Positions 1 through 8,116 of a stretch of DNA of 64,000 bases are shown here, piece after piece (position 1 is the first letter of the stretch; each line of letters opens with the position of its first letter). The translations under genes were made by a program, and so were the position numbers. The stretch is taken from the NCBI RefSeq assembly GCF_900113545.1, contig NZ_FOPS01000001.1, positions 1 to 64,000 of the forward strand, read 5' to 3'. Under the pieces are notes generated by a model. The model was given only the letters and a program-made list of their open reading frames with translations. It had not been told where the DNA came from and made no database searches. Origin of the DNA: Neisseria elongata subsp. elongata. GTDB lineage: Bacteria > Pseudomonadota > Gammaproteobacteria > Burkholderiales > Neisseriaceae.

Positions 1-54
1 GCTGACGGCGAGGATTTTCGGCCGTGAGGGGAATTTGGATTTGTTTTCGGACAT
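1..54 (-). CDS. TonB-dependent receptor, N-terminal fragment (window edge)
   Basis: This is the first 18 codons of a minus-strand gene that continues left of the window. The start codon is at 54-52 and the peptide begins MSENKSKFPSRPKILAVS, the start of a signal peptide. It is the same peptide that opens the frameshifted TonB-dependent receptor ending at 11555, and the DNA around both starts is nearly identical. A second copy of that outer-membrane receptor therefore probably lies just outside the window. Function beyond a likely TonB-driven import role cannot be read from 18 residues. Confidence 0.7.
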   Translation of the reverse strand, partial: MSENKSKFPSRPKILAVS

Positions 55-131
55 TTCTGCAACCTTTCTGTAATCCTTTGTAATGGGATGTGAAGATTGC
101 AATATTAATACAAATGATAGTGCGCATCAAT
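1..131. repeat. duplicated receptor 5' end and leader (copy 1)
   Basis: Positions 1-131 match 11502-11632 with only a handful of mismatches. They cover the first codons of the receptor, its ribosome binding region and part of its upstream region. The match stops at 131, where this copy runs into IS1016-like sequence while the other copy continues into its own promoter region. The two receptor genes are therefore paralogues in the same orientation about 11.5 kb apart. Confidence 0.85.
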
Positions 132-136
132 CATTG

Positions 137-554
137 ATTGCGGACGTGGTGCGGCCGGCGGGCAAGGTGGTTGTTTTCGGTATTCCGAAACGGCACGATA
201 AAGTCTATACAGTACTCGTGGACACAATGCCAAACCCGATACTTTGATACCTGTTATCAGACAGAAAATCATGCCTGACGGCATCGTTTGCACGGATAGC
301 CTGAGCAGCTATGGCAAGCCGGACGTAAGCGGTTTTATCCATCACCTCATCAACCATTCCAAGGAATTTGCCGACCGTCAAAACCACATTAACGGCATTA
401 AAAATTTTTGGCATCAGGCAAAGCGCGTCTACGCAAATACAACGGAATCGATCGCAAATCCTTCCCGCTGTTCTTGAAAGAATGCGGGTTTCGGTTTAAC
501 TTCGGCACGCCGTCCCGGCAGCTTGAAATCCTGCGGAAGTGGTGCGAAATCTAG
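137..554 (+). pseudogene. IS1016-like (IS1595 family) transposase remnant
   Basis: Reading across three frames gives the C-terminal half of an IS1016-type transposase. An AGKVVVFGI segment lies near 160-185, TDSLSSYGKPDVSGFIHH near 295-345, NHINGIKNFWHQAKR near 385-425, and a tail KSFPLFLKECGFRFNFGT then LRKWCEI ending in a stop at 552-554. At least two frameshifts, near 235 and 430, separate the blocks, so it cannot be active. The 5' half is missing, cut away where the receptor leader repeat ends. Confidence 0.75.
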
Positions 555-577
555 GGCTAATCTAGTACAGCCCCTTA
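548..577 (+). repeat. IS1016-like terminal inverted repeat
   Basis: Directly after the transposase stop lies AGGGCTAATCTAGTACAGCC followed by CC. The same word in reverse (ACTAGATTAGCCCTAA) borders the second IS1016-like relic near 43665-43680. This is the expected 3' terminus of the element. Confidence 0.6.
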
Positions 578-579
578 TA

Positions 580-975
580 TATCTGTTGTGAATAAAGGAT
601 GCGTGTCCGTTATCGGATTGCTGCCGTCCCGACAGCAGAATGGTGGTGCAGATGTTGCGCACAGCCGTTCTGCTTCTTGACGGCAAAACCGGAACATTGC
701 GGCACTCCAGCCAAGAAGTGCCGTATCGCATGCAGGGGTATAGGCGGATACTTGTACGGCATTCGATTGTTCAAGACATATCGCGCAAAGGGAATTGTCG
801 AGCTAATGTGCAGATAGAGGTTTTTTTACTGTGTTGAAGACAGGAGGTATCGCAAAGGTGAGTTGACGGTAAAGGAGTTGATGCAATAGATGGATGATTA
901 TGTAGATTATTGCAACCGTGAACGTTTCAGTTTGAAATTGGAAAAGCCAGAGCCTCACAAAGGCAAGCAAATAAA
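580..975. other. no intact gene; possible transposase tail remnant
   Basis: Nothing convincing is coded in 580-840. From about 846 to 1000 the plus strand reads, with one stop, VKELMQ then MDDYVDYCNRERFSLKLEK. This resembles the C-terminal end of IS3-family transposases (a Y-YN-ER-sLK pattern). It is too short and divergent to be sure. Confidence 0.2.
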
Positions 976-1017
976 ATGCCGTCTGAAAACGCTGTAACAA
1001 GGTTTTTCAGACGGCAT
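976..1017. terminator. inverted DUS pair, hairpin
   Basis: ATGCCGTCTGAA and its reverse complement are separated by about 18 bases and form a strong stem followed by T residues. Unlike most of the window this pair carries the AT-DUS dialect (ATGCC rather than AGGCC). It could terminate transcription from either side. Confidence 0.65.
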
Positions 1018-1138
1018 TTTGCCGGTAACGGAATAAACCGCCCTGTGTCGGAAGAATGTTTCAGCCATTCCTCGCCAAACATGCCAAGCAGTTTTCAGAT
1101 GGCCTCGTACAAACGATTGATTACTATGCACCGATGAA

Positions 1139-1762
1139 TTACAGGCCGAGCTGCTGTTCCAATTGATCGACCAGTTTGTCGTCCAGATTCAGAGCCTGCG
1201 CCAGTTGGGCAAGGAAGACGATTTCTTTGCGTTCCAAATCGCCGCACACCATGCGCGCGGCCAGATAGGTTTCTGCGGCAAGAGCCTGGTCGCCGCCGAC
1301 CGCTTGGGCGATTTCACCGACGGTGGCCGGGCGGGCGTATTCTGCTGCGAGCCATTGCTGCGCTTGTGCATCGGCACTGCTTTCTTTGGCAATCATTTGT
1401 TTTTCAGCCTCGTCAATCAGGTCGTCTGAAGAGGCGGCGGCAATCATGGTGCGCAGGATGATGCGGCTGTGGTCTTCGGCGATTTGTCCGACGGGTGCGA
1501 ACGCGCTTTGCGGTTGGGCTTGTGCCTGATTGCCCTGCCAGTTTTGGTAGGCTTTGTAGGCGAGCATGCCCAGTGCGGCCATCGAACCGGCTTTCACCAG
1601 CGAGCCGCCGCCTTTCTTTTTCAGCAGCATGGAGGCCAGGCTGCCAACGAGTGCGCCGCCGCCGAAGGAGTTCAACGGGTTGCCGTTTTTGCCGGACAGT
1701 GCGCTGTTGCCGGTTTTTTGTACGGTATCCAAAACTTGATTGAGCAGATTATTGAAATTCAT
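1139..1762 (-). CDS. YebE-like DUF533 / TerB-fold protein
   Basis: A 207-residue protein that starts with an N-terminal helix (MNFNNLLNQVLDTVQKTG). A glycine-rich stretch with two short hydrophobic segments follows (ALVGSLASMLL and MAALGMLAYKAY, about residues 37-72). The helical C-terminal part (95-207) has the TerB-like layout seen in DUF533/YebE proteins. The family is associated with the inner membrane; its biochemical role is unknown. It is the last gene of a minus-strand cluster with the NTF2-like and DMP19-like genes, 36 bases downstream of the NTF2-like gene, so it may be cotranscribed with it. Confidence 0.8.
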   Translation of the reverse strand: MNFNNLLNQVLDTVQKTGNSALSGKNGNPLNSFGGGALVGSLASMLLKKKGGGSLVKAGSMAALGMLAYKAYQNWQGNQAQAQPQSAFAPVGQIAEDHSRIILRTMIAAASSDDLIDEAEKQMIAKESSADAQAQQWLAAEYARPATVGEIAQAVGGDQALAAETYLAARMVCGDLERKEIVFLAQLAQALNLDDKLVDQLEQQLGL

Positions 1763-1798
1763 GGGGTCTCCTTTCTAAAAGAGGGTGGGGCGGTGGGT

Positions 1799-2479
1799 TT
1801 ATTTTTTCAGACGGCCTGTCCGTCTGCCCAACAGGAAGCCGGCGGCACAGGCCAAAAGTGCGGCTGCCGCGCCGCCGCCCATCAGCCAGTTTCGCTGTGC
1901 GGACAGTACGGGGTTGTCGAGCATATTGACGGAGTAGTGGAAGCCGGCGATGAGCCACCGGCCGTTTTGGCGGACGATGGTCGCGCTCCATTGCGGCTTG
2001 ACTTCCCATGTTTCGCCGCCGGCCAATTCGTAGCGGTCGTTGCTGCGGCCGAAGGCGAAGGCGGTGTTTCTGCCGTCGTAAAGGTGGGAGAGTTTGTCGG
2101 CTTCAAATTGGGCGGTGATGGTTTTGACGACGGGTTGGCTGCCGCCGAGCATTTTTTCGTAGTAGCCGCGCACTTGTTCTTTGCCGATGATGCGGTCGCC
2201 GTTCATGGTGGTGAAGACGACGTCGTCGGTCAGCCCGTCCAAAAGGGCATCCAAATCGCGTTTGTTCAAGGCGGTCTGCATATGGTCGCGCAGTTGGCGG
2301 AGTTCCTGATGCAGGGTTTCTTCGCTGAGTCGGGTCTCCGGGGTCTCGGGTAGCGGAGCTTCTTGTTTCGGCGCGGAAGCCGGGGTGTTTTCGGGTGTAA
2401 GTTCTATAACGGGGTAGGCTTGAAGCGGGGCGGCGGCGAGCAAGAGGGTGAGCGGGATGGTGTGCAATAATTTTTTCAT
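1799..2479 (-). CDS. exported NTF2/SnoaL-like protein with C-terminal anchor
   Basis: A 226-residue protein with a clear signal peptide (MKKLLHTIPLTLLLAAAPLQA). A proline-rich linker spans about 22-50 and an NTF2-like domain about 52-175. That domain has the usual ALNKRDLDALLDGLTDDVVF opening, a GKEQVRGYYEKML helix and a closing WLIAGFHYSVN strand. The C-terminus has a transmembrane helix (AAALLACAAGFLLG) and a basic tail, so the domain is probably held in the periplasm by the tail. NTF2-like folds are enzymes or binding domains; no catalytic residues can be assigned. A DUS lies in its 3' end. Confidence 0.75.
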   Translation of the reverse strand: MKKLLHTIPLTLLLAAAPLQAYPVIELTPENTPASAPKQEAPLPETPETRLSEETLHQELRQLRDHMQTALNKRDLDALLDGLTDDVVFTTMNGDRIIGKEQVRGYYEKMLGGSQPVVKTITAQFEADKLSHLYDGRNTAFAFGRSNDRYELAGGETWEVKPQWSATIVRQNGRWLIAGFHYSVNMLDNPVLSAQRNWLMGGGAAAALLACAAGFLLGRRTGRLKK

Positions 2480-2523
2480 CGGGGTTCCTTATCGGTTTGA
2501 TTTCAGACGGCCTGAAAGCCTTG

Positions 2524-3009
2524 TTATTCGGGAAGGTCGGCGAATTTAGGCCATTCGTTTTCAATGTACTCGGCCACGGCCTGCATGTCGCTTTTGGATG
2601 CTTCGTAATATTCGCCGTCGAGTTCTTCAAAGATGCCGTAACGGCGGCGGATGTCTTCCAGGCCGATTCCCTGTCCGGCCAATTCTTCGATTTCCGCACC
2701 GTAGCGTTGATAAAGCATTTTGGCTTGGTCGAGGATTTTCGGCGTGGGTTTGATTTTCCAGCGGCGAAGGCTGTCGGCCAGCGGGTTGGCGAAGATGTAG
2801 TCGCCGTAGCCTGTGGCAATCAGTTGTAGAAAGCCGCCTTCCTGCACTTGGCTGTCGAGGAAGACGTAGGCCATGAGGGTGTGTTGTTCGTCGGTCAGTT
2901 TTTCGCCTGCGTCTTCGCCGTGCCGTTCAAGATAGGCGAAGCAGCGGTCGGCCAAGGTGTAGACGAATTGTTCGTCGGATTCGGATTCGTTGCGCGGTAT
3001 GGGGTTCAT
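2524..3009 (-). CDS. DMP19-like DNA-mimic protein (DUF4375)
   Basis: A 161-residue acidic protein with the DUF4375 pattern: a central VFLDSQVQEGGFLQLIATGYG, an FANPLADSLRRW segment and an acidic C-terminal helix. In Neisseria the founding member, DMP19, is a DNA-mimic that binds the regulator NHTF and keeps it off its promoter. Many Glu/Asp residues here (for example the ESESDEQF stretch and the SKSDMQAVAEYIENEW end) fit that role. Whether this copy acts on NHTF is inference from the family. The downstream neighbour is the exported NTF2-like gene; DUS repeats lie on both sides. Confidence 0.8.
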   Translation of the reverse strand: MNPIPRNESESDEQFVYTLADRCFAYLERHGEDAGEKLTDEQHTLMAYVFLDSQVQEGGFLQLIATGYGDYIFANPLADSLRRWKIKPTPKILDQAKMLYQRYGAEIEELAGQGIGLEDIRRRYGIFEELDGEYYEASKSDMQAVAEYIENEWPKFADLPE

Positions 3010-3160
3010 GGTTTTTCTTGGTTAAAGTGTTTCAGACGGCCTTTTTCTGTAGGCTATGGGAAATGCGGTTTCAGACGGCCTGATGTGTAGGGAGGCCGTC
3101 TGAAAGCGTTGGTTTATACCTGCGGGTTTACTGCCTCATTTGGATTGTTTTCTCTATCCG

Positions 3161-4333
3161 CTATATTTCGATGCGGCCGGGTGTGAAGGTTTCCCATTTG
3201 TTGCAGGCGGGGCAGTGCCAGAAGAAAACCTGCGATTTGAAGTGGCAGTTGCGGCAGCGGTACATCCAGCTTTTTTGCAGTTGGCGGCCGACGACGCCGC
3301 GTATCATGTCGGCATCTGCCTTCCATACGGGGTTCAGGCCGCTGATTTGCACGCCCAGCAGGCGGTAAACGCCGTTGAGGTCGGGCTTGGCGCGCACCAG
3401 TTCGGCAATGGTTTCGTTGGCTTTTTGTTCGCCGTGAAGCAGCAGGGATTTTTCGTAAATGACGTTCAACAGGTCGAGCTGCGGGAAGGTCTGCATATAG
3501 CCGATCAGCACGGTCAGGCCTTCTTCCGGCTGTTTCAGGCCGTCGTAGGCGTCGTATAGGCGTTCGCCCACCATGTTCAAATAGGCGTGGTTTTGCTTTT
3601 CGATGGCCGTGTAGGCGGTAACGGCGGCGGCATAGTTGCCTTGTTTGAGTTCCAGGTCGCCCAAGATGATGTTGGCCCGGCAGCATTTCCCGTTGGCGGA
3701 TAAGGCCGTCTGAATATGGCTGCGGGCGGTTTCGATGTCGGATTTGAACAGGGCTGCCTGTGCGATTTCGCAGTGGAATTGGGCGATTTCGAATTGGTAG
3801 GTCTGTTCGTCGTGGCTGAGCAGTTGCGCCGTTTCGACTGCTTTTTCCCAGTCGCGGTCCTGCTGGTAGATGTGGAGCAGGTGTTCGCGCGCGCCTTTGG
3901 CCATGTTGTCGCCTTGCAGGGAGAGGAAAATTTGTTCGGCGCGGTCGACCAGGCCCGCGCTTTGGTAGGTTTTCCCCAGCTCAAAGAGGGCGCGCTGTTT
4001 TTTGTCGCCGACGGTGTCGGGCAGTTCGCTCAGGGTTTTCAGCAGGCGGATGGCTTTGTCGTTTTCACCGCGCGAACGGTAGAGCTTTCCCAGGGTGAGG
4101 TTCAGGTCGTAGGACTGCGGCTGCAAATCGGCGACTTCCGCCAGCTCGTGTGCGGCTTTACCTGTGTTGCGGTCTACCAAGGCTTCCAGGCTGGCGTAAA
4201 AACCGGTCGGGATGCTTTTTGCCTGCTTCAGTACGGTTTTCATGTCGATGCGGGCGGCAACCCAGCCCAAGGCGAAGCAGATAAAGGGCAGCAGGGCAAT
4301 CAGCACCCACCATGCCGGAATATCGTTTTCCAT
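3161..4333 (-). CDS. lapB: lipopolysaccharide assembly protein LapB
   Basis: A 390-residue protein with the LapB/YciM layout. An N-terminal membrane helix (WWVLIALLPFICFALGWVAA) is followed by tandem tetratricopeptide repeats over about 70-340. A C-terminal rubredoxin-like metal domain carries CRNC at about 361-364 and CPAC at about 377-380. In E. coli LapB lies on the inner face of the inner membrane and couples LPS synthesis to export by steering FtsH-mediated turnover of LpxC. It starts 6 bases after the lapA stop, so the two form an operon, as in other proteobacteria. Confidence 0.92.
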   Translation of the reverse strand: MENDIPAWWVLIALLPFICFALGWVAARIDMKTVLKQAKSIPTGFYASLEALVDRNTGKAAHELAEVADLQPQSYDLNLTLGKLYRSRGENDKAIRLLKTLSELPDTVGDKKQRALFELGKTYQSAGLVDRAEQIFLSLQGDNMAKGAREHLLHIYQQDRDWEKAVETAQLLSHDEQTYQFEIAQFHCEIAQAALFKSDIETARSHIQTALSANGKCCRANIILGDLELKQGNYAAAVTAYTAIEKQNHAYLNMVGERLYDAYDGLKQPEEGLTVLIGYMQTFPQLDLLNVIYEKSLLLHGEQKANETIAELVRAKPDLNGVYRLLGVQISGLNPVWKADADMIRGVVGRQLQKSWMYRCRNCHFKSQVFFWHCPACNKWETFTPGRIEI

Positions 4334-4339
4334 CGGGGA

Positions 4340-4684
4340 TTATTCTTTCTTGGCGGTTTCGGCGGCGGGGACGGGAGCCTGGGTCGGAGCCGGAACGGGG
4401 GCGGCGGTCGGTGCGGCGATGTCGGTGTTGTTCAGGCGGGCGGCCTTTTTCACTTCGGCGCGCAGGCGGCTGTTTTCCGCACGCAGGCGCAGCAGGCGGC
4501 CGAACAGGGCGAAGATGCCGAACAGTGCGCCGATGACGAACATGCCGAACAGCAAGACGATGAGCGGCGCGTTCACGCTTTGTTCGGGCAGGTAGTTGAA
4601 TTGCACGGCCTGTCTGTTGATGACGGCCAATACTAGGAAAATCAGCAGGATAAATACTTTGATAATCAGGGAAACTGTTTTCAT
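4340..4684 (-). CDS. lapA: lipopolysaccharide assembly protein LapA
   Basis: A 114-residue inner-membrane protein (DUF1049) with two hydrophobic segments (LIIKVFILLIFLVLAV and LIVLLFGMFVIGALFGIFALF) around a short loop with the conserved QAVQFNYLP. A coiled-coil-like basic stretch follows, then a Pro/Ala-rich tail. The start chosen is MKTVSL at 4684. An upstream in-frame ATG at 4723 would add 13 residues read through a DUS, which is unlikely. It lies directly upstream of lapB, its known partner. Confidence 0.88.
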   Translation of the reverse strand: MKTVSLIIKVFILLIFLVLAVINRQAVQFNYLPEQSVNAPLIVLLFGMFVIGALFGIFALFGRLLRLRAENSRLRAEVKKAARLNNTDIAAPTAAPVPAPTQAPVPAAETAKKE

Positions 4685-4876
4685 TGACGGCTCCGTAAGG
4701 ATGTTTTCAGACGGCCTCCGCATCGGGCGGGGCTCGGTTAGGCGGACAAACAGCCGCTAGTGTAAACGATTTGGCCTGCGTTTGCATTTCGTTTGTTCGG
4801 CTGCGCGCTTCTTGCCAAACACGGACTTGGAGGCGTATCTTTACGTTTTTTCGAAATCCGGTTGAGAGTATCCATC

Positions 4877-5878
4877 ATGAGCAGACCCGTACCCGCCGTG
4901 TTCGGCAGCGTTTTCCACGCCCAAATGCCCGTTATCGCCTATAAGGACGGCAAATGGCAGCCGACCGAATGGCAAACTTCCGCAGACCTTACCCTCGCGC
5001 CCGGCGCGCATGCCCTGCATTACGGCAGCGAATGCTTTGAAGGCTTGAAAGCCTTCCGTCAGGCGAACGGCAAAATCGTCTTGTTCCGTCCGACGGCAAA
5101 CATCGCCCGTATGCAGCAAAGCGCGGATATTTTGCACCTGCCGCGCCCCGAAACCGAAGCCTATTTAAATGCCCTGATCGAATTAGTCAAACGCGCCGCC
5201 GACGAAATCCCCGACGCGCCTGCCGCGCTGTATCTGCGCCCGACGCTCATCGGTACCGACCCCGTTATCGGCAAAGCCGGTTCGCCGTCTGAAACCGCAT
5301 TGCTCTATATCCTCGCTTCTCCGGTCGGCGATTATTTCAAAGCCGGTTCGCCCGTGAAAATTTTGGTTGAAACCGAACACATCCGTTGCGCACCGCACAT
5401 GGGGCGCGTCAAATGCGGCGGCAACTACGCCTCCGCCATGCCTTGGGTGCTGAAGGCGAAAGCAGACTACGGCGCAAGCCAAGTCCTGTTTTGCCCGAAC
5501 GGCGACGTACAGGAAACCGGCGCGTCCAACTTTATCCTGATTAAAGGCAGCGAAATCATCACCAAGCCGCTGACCGACGAATTCCTCCACGGCGTTACCC
5601 GTGATTCCGTGCTGACCGTCGCCAAAGACTTGGGCTACACCGTCAGCGAACGCAACTTCACCGTGGACGAACTCAAAGCCGCAGTCGAAGAGGGCGCGGA
5701 AGCGATTCTGACCGGCACCGCCGCCGTCATCTCGCCCGTTACTTCTTTCGTTATCGGCGGCAAAGAAATCGAAGTGAACAGCCAGGAGCGCGGTTATGCC
5801 CTGCGTAAAGCCTTAACCGACATCCAATACGGCTTGGCGGAGGACAAATACGGCTGGTTGGTCGAAGTTTGCCGCTAA
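4877..5878 (+). CDS. ilvE: branched-chain amino acid aminotransferase
   Basis: A 333-residue class IV PLP-dependent aminotransferase that swaps the amino group between glutamate and the 2-keto acids of Val, Leu and Ile. Family landmarks are visible: the LHYGSECFEGLKAFR block, the PLP-lysine region GRVKCGGNYASAMPWVLKAK, and NGDVQETGASNFI followed later by LTGTAAVISPV. The start MSRPVPAVFG at 4877 fits the family. An earlier in-frame ATG at 4793 adds 28 residues with no counterpart. It is transcribed away from the lap operon and probably monocistronic. Confidence 0.93.
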   Translation: MSRPVPAVFGSVFHAQMPVIAYKDGKWQPTEWQTSADLTLAPGAHALHYGSECFEGLKAFRQANGKIVLFRPTANIARMQQSADILHLPRPETEAYLNALIELVKRAADEIPDAPAALYLRPTLIGTDPVIGKAGSPSETALLYILASPVGDYFKAGSPVKILVETEHIRCAPHMGRVKCGGNYASAMPWVLKAKADYGASQVLFCPNGDVQETGASNFILIKGSEIITKPLTDEFLHGVTRDSVLTVAKDLGYTVSERNFTVDELKAAVEEGAEAILTGTAAVISPVTSFVIGGKEIEVNSQERGYALRKALTDIQYGLAEDKYGWLVEVCR

Positions 5879-5922
5879 AACGCCCGTCCATAATGGCAGG
5901 CCGTCTGAAAACCGTCCGTTGC

Positions 5923-5928
5923 GTTATA
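5923..5928 (+). promoter_or_regulatory. -10-like element upstream of rep
   Basis: A TATAAT hexamer (in GCGTTATAATCCGG) lies about 40 bases before the rep start, inside the short gap after ilvE and just before a DUS. No good -35 hexamer is visible. The same GnTATAAT-CC context precedes several genes in this window, for example at 12885 and 28668. Confidence 0.4.
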
Positions 5929-5969
5929 ATCCGGCCTTTTTCAGACGGCCTTTCTGCGTCAAAATTCCC

Positions 5970-7973
5970 ATGAAACTCAATCCACAGCAAATCGAAGCCG
6001 TCCGCTACCTCGGCGGGCCTCTGCTCGTGCTCGCCGGCGCAGGCAGCGGCAAAACCGGCGTGATTACGCAAAAAATCAAGCATTTGATTGTCAACGTCGG
6101 CTATCTGCCGCATACCGTCGCCGCGATTACCTTCACCAACAAAGCCGCTACGGAAATGCAGGAGCGTGTCGCCAAAATGCTGCCCAAATCGCAAACGCGC
6201 GGGCTGACGATTTGCACGTTCCACTCTTTGGGCATGAAGATTCTGCGCGAAGAGGCGAATCATGTCGGTTACAAAAAAAACTTCTCCATCCTTGATTCCA
6301 CCGACAGCGCGAAAATCATCGGCGAACTTTTGGGCGGCATGGGAAAAGAAGCCTTATTCAAAGCGCAGCACCAGATTTCCCTGTGGAAAAACGATTTGAA
6401 AACGCCGGAAGACGTACTTCAGACGGCCTCAAACGCTTGGGAAGAACAAATCGCGCGCGTTTATGCGAGCTATCAGGAAACCCTAAAAAGCTATCAGGCG
6501 GTGGACTTCGACGACTTAATCCGCCTGCCCGCCGTACTGTTGCAGCAAAACAGCGAAGTGCGCAACAAATGGCAGCGGCGGTTGCGTTATCTGTTGGTTG
6601 ACGAATGTCAGGACACCAATACCTGCCAATTTACCCTGATGAAACTCTTGACCGGCGCGGAAGGCATGTTTACCGCCGTCGGCGACGACGACCAGTCCAT
6701 CTACGCATGGCGCGGCGCGAACATGGAGAACCTGCGCAAAATGCAGGAAGACTATCCGCAAATGAAAGTCATCAAACTGGAGCAAAACTACCGCTCCACC
6801 GCGCGGATTCTCAAAATCGCCAACAAAGTGATTGAAAACAACCCCAAGTTGTTCACCAAAAAACTTTGGTCGCAGTTCGGCGAAGGCGAAATCGTCAAAG
6901 TCGTTGCCTGCCAAAACGAGCAACACGAAGCCGACTGGGTTGTCAGCCAAATCGTCAAGCAGAAGCTGGTCGGCGGCGACAAAACCCAATACGCCGATTT
7001 CGCCGTGTTATACCGCGGCAACCATCAGGCGCGGATTTTTGAAGAAGCCTTGCGCAGCGCGCGCGTTCCCTACCAACTCTCCGGCGGACAAAGCTTTTTC
7101 GACAAAGCCGAAATCAAAGACGTTTTGTCCTATTTGCGCCTGCTTGCCAACCCCAACGACGATCCCGCCTTCCTGCGCGCCGTAACCACGCCCAAACGCG
7201 GCATCGGCGATGTAACGCTGGGCAAGCTCAACACCTACGCGCACGAACACGAATGCAGCCTGTATGAAGCCGCGCAAAACGAAGAAGCACTCGCCCTGTT
7301 GAACAATACCAACCGCCAACACCTGCAAGCCTTTATGGATATGTTCGGCAGCTACCGCGCCAAAGCCGAAACCAGCGAAGCGGGCGAACTCATCAACAGC
7401 CTGCTCAAAGAAATCGACTACGAAAACCACCTGCTTGCCAGTGAAGAAGGCAAAGCCGGCGAAATCAAATGGCGCAACGTCAGCGACCTGACCGGCTGGC
7501 TAGAGCGCAAAGGCGAACAAGATGGCAAAAACATCATCGAACTCGCCCAAACCGTCGCCCTAATGACGCTTTTAGAAGGCAAAAGTGAAGAAGAAGTCGA
7601 TGCCGTCAAACTCTCGACCCTGCACGCCTCCAAAGGCTTGGAATATCCCTACGTTTTCCTCGTCGGCTGCGAAGAGGGCATTCTGCCGCACAACGACAGC
7701 ATCGAAGAAGACAACGTCGAAGAAGAACGCCGACTGATGTACGTCGGCATCACCCGCGCCAAGCGCCAGCTTACATTGACCCACTGCGTCAAACGCAAAA
7801 AACAAGGTACATGGCAGTTCCCCGAACCCAGCCGCTTCATAGACGAAATGCCGCAGGAAGACATCAAGATTTTAGGGCGCAAAGGCGGCGAGCCGATTGT
7901 GAGCAAGGAGGAGGGCAGAAGTCATCTAGCAGGGATGCTGGATATGTTGGCGGCGAAAGGCAGGAAAATATAA
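5970..7973 (+). CDS. rep: ATP-dependent DNA helicase Rep
   Basis: A 667-residue superfamily 1A 3'-5' helicase. All core motifs are visible in order: Walker A GAGSGKT (about 22-28), AITFTNKAATEM (Ia), DECQDTN (II), GDDDQSIYAWRGA (III), LEQNYRS (IV), STLHASKGLEYPYVFLVG (V) and RLMYVGITRAKR (VI). The LNPQQIEAVRYLGGPLLVLAG start and the length fit Rep better than UvrD or PcrA. Rep clears protein blocks ahead of replication forks and helps restart. The start at 5970 is preferred over an upstream ATG at 5919 that would read through a DUS. Confidence 0.9.
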   Translation: MKLNPQQIEAVRYLGGPLLVLAGAGSGKTGVITQKIKHLIVNVGYLPHTVAAITFTNKAATEMQERVAKMLPKSQTRGLTICTFHSLGMKILREEANHVGYKKNFSILDSTDSAKIIGELLGGMGKEALFKAQHQISLWKNDLKTPEDVLQTASNAWEEQIARVYASYQETLKSYQAVDFDDLIRLPAVLLQQNSEVRNKWQRRLRYLLVDECQDTNTCQFTLMKLLTGAEGMFTAVGDDDQSIYAWRGANMENLRKMQEDYPQMKVIKLEQNYRSTARILKIANKVIENNPKLFTKKLWSQFGEGEIVKVVACQNEQHEADWVVSQIVKQKLVGGDKTQYADFAVLYRGNHQARIFEEALRSARVPYQLSGGQSFFDKAEIKDVLSYLRLLANPNDDPAFLRAVTTPKRGIGDVTLGKLNTYAHEHECSLYEAAQNEEALALLNNTNRQHLQAFMDMFGSYRAKAETSEAGELINSLLKEIDYENHLLASEEGKAGEIKWRNVSDLTGWLERKGEQDGKNIIELAQTVALMTLLEGKSEEEVDAVKLSTLHASKGLEYPYVFLVGCEEGILPHNDSIEEDNVEEERRLMYVGITRAKRQLTLTHCVKRKKQGTWQFPEPSRFIDEMPQEDIKILGRKGGEPIVSKEEGRSHLAGMLDMLAAKGRKI

Positions 7974-8058
7974 ACAGCGCGGCCGCTGAGACGGTTTGCT
8001 GCTCAAAAATCCCCGGCTTTGCAGGAATATCATCCGCATATCTTCCGCTTACAGTAAA

Positions 8059-8097
8059 AGGCCGTCTGAAAACTGATTTCAGGTTTTCAGACGGCCT
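8059..8097. terminator. inverted DUS pair between rep and the receptor pseudogene
   Basis: AGGCCGTCTGAA and its complement are separated by 15 bases. It lies between two convergent genes and probably terminates both. Confidence 0.7.
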
Positions 8098-8116
8098 AAT
8101 CTATCTTATCTTGCGG

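Noticed and set aside
838-1000. IS3-family transposase tail as a firm call
   Set aside because: Only about 20 residues look similar and a stop interrupts them; kept as a weak note only.
1469-2353. Long plus-strand open frame of 294 codons
   Set aside because: It lies antisense to the YebE-like and NTF2-like genes, is rich in Gly/Ala/Phe as GC-rich antisense frames are, and matches no family.
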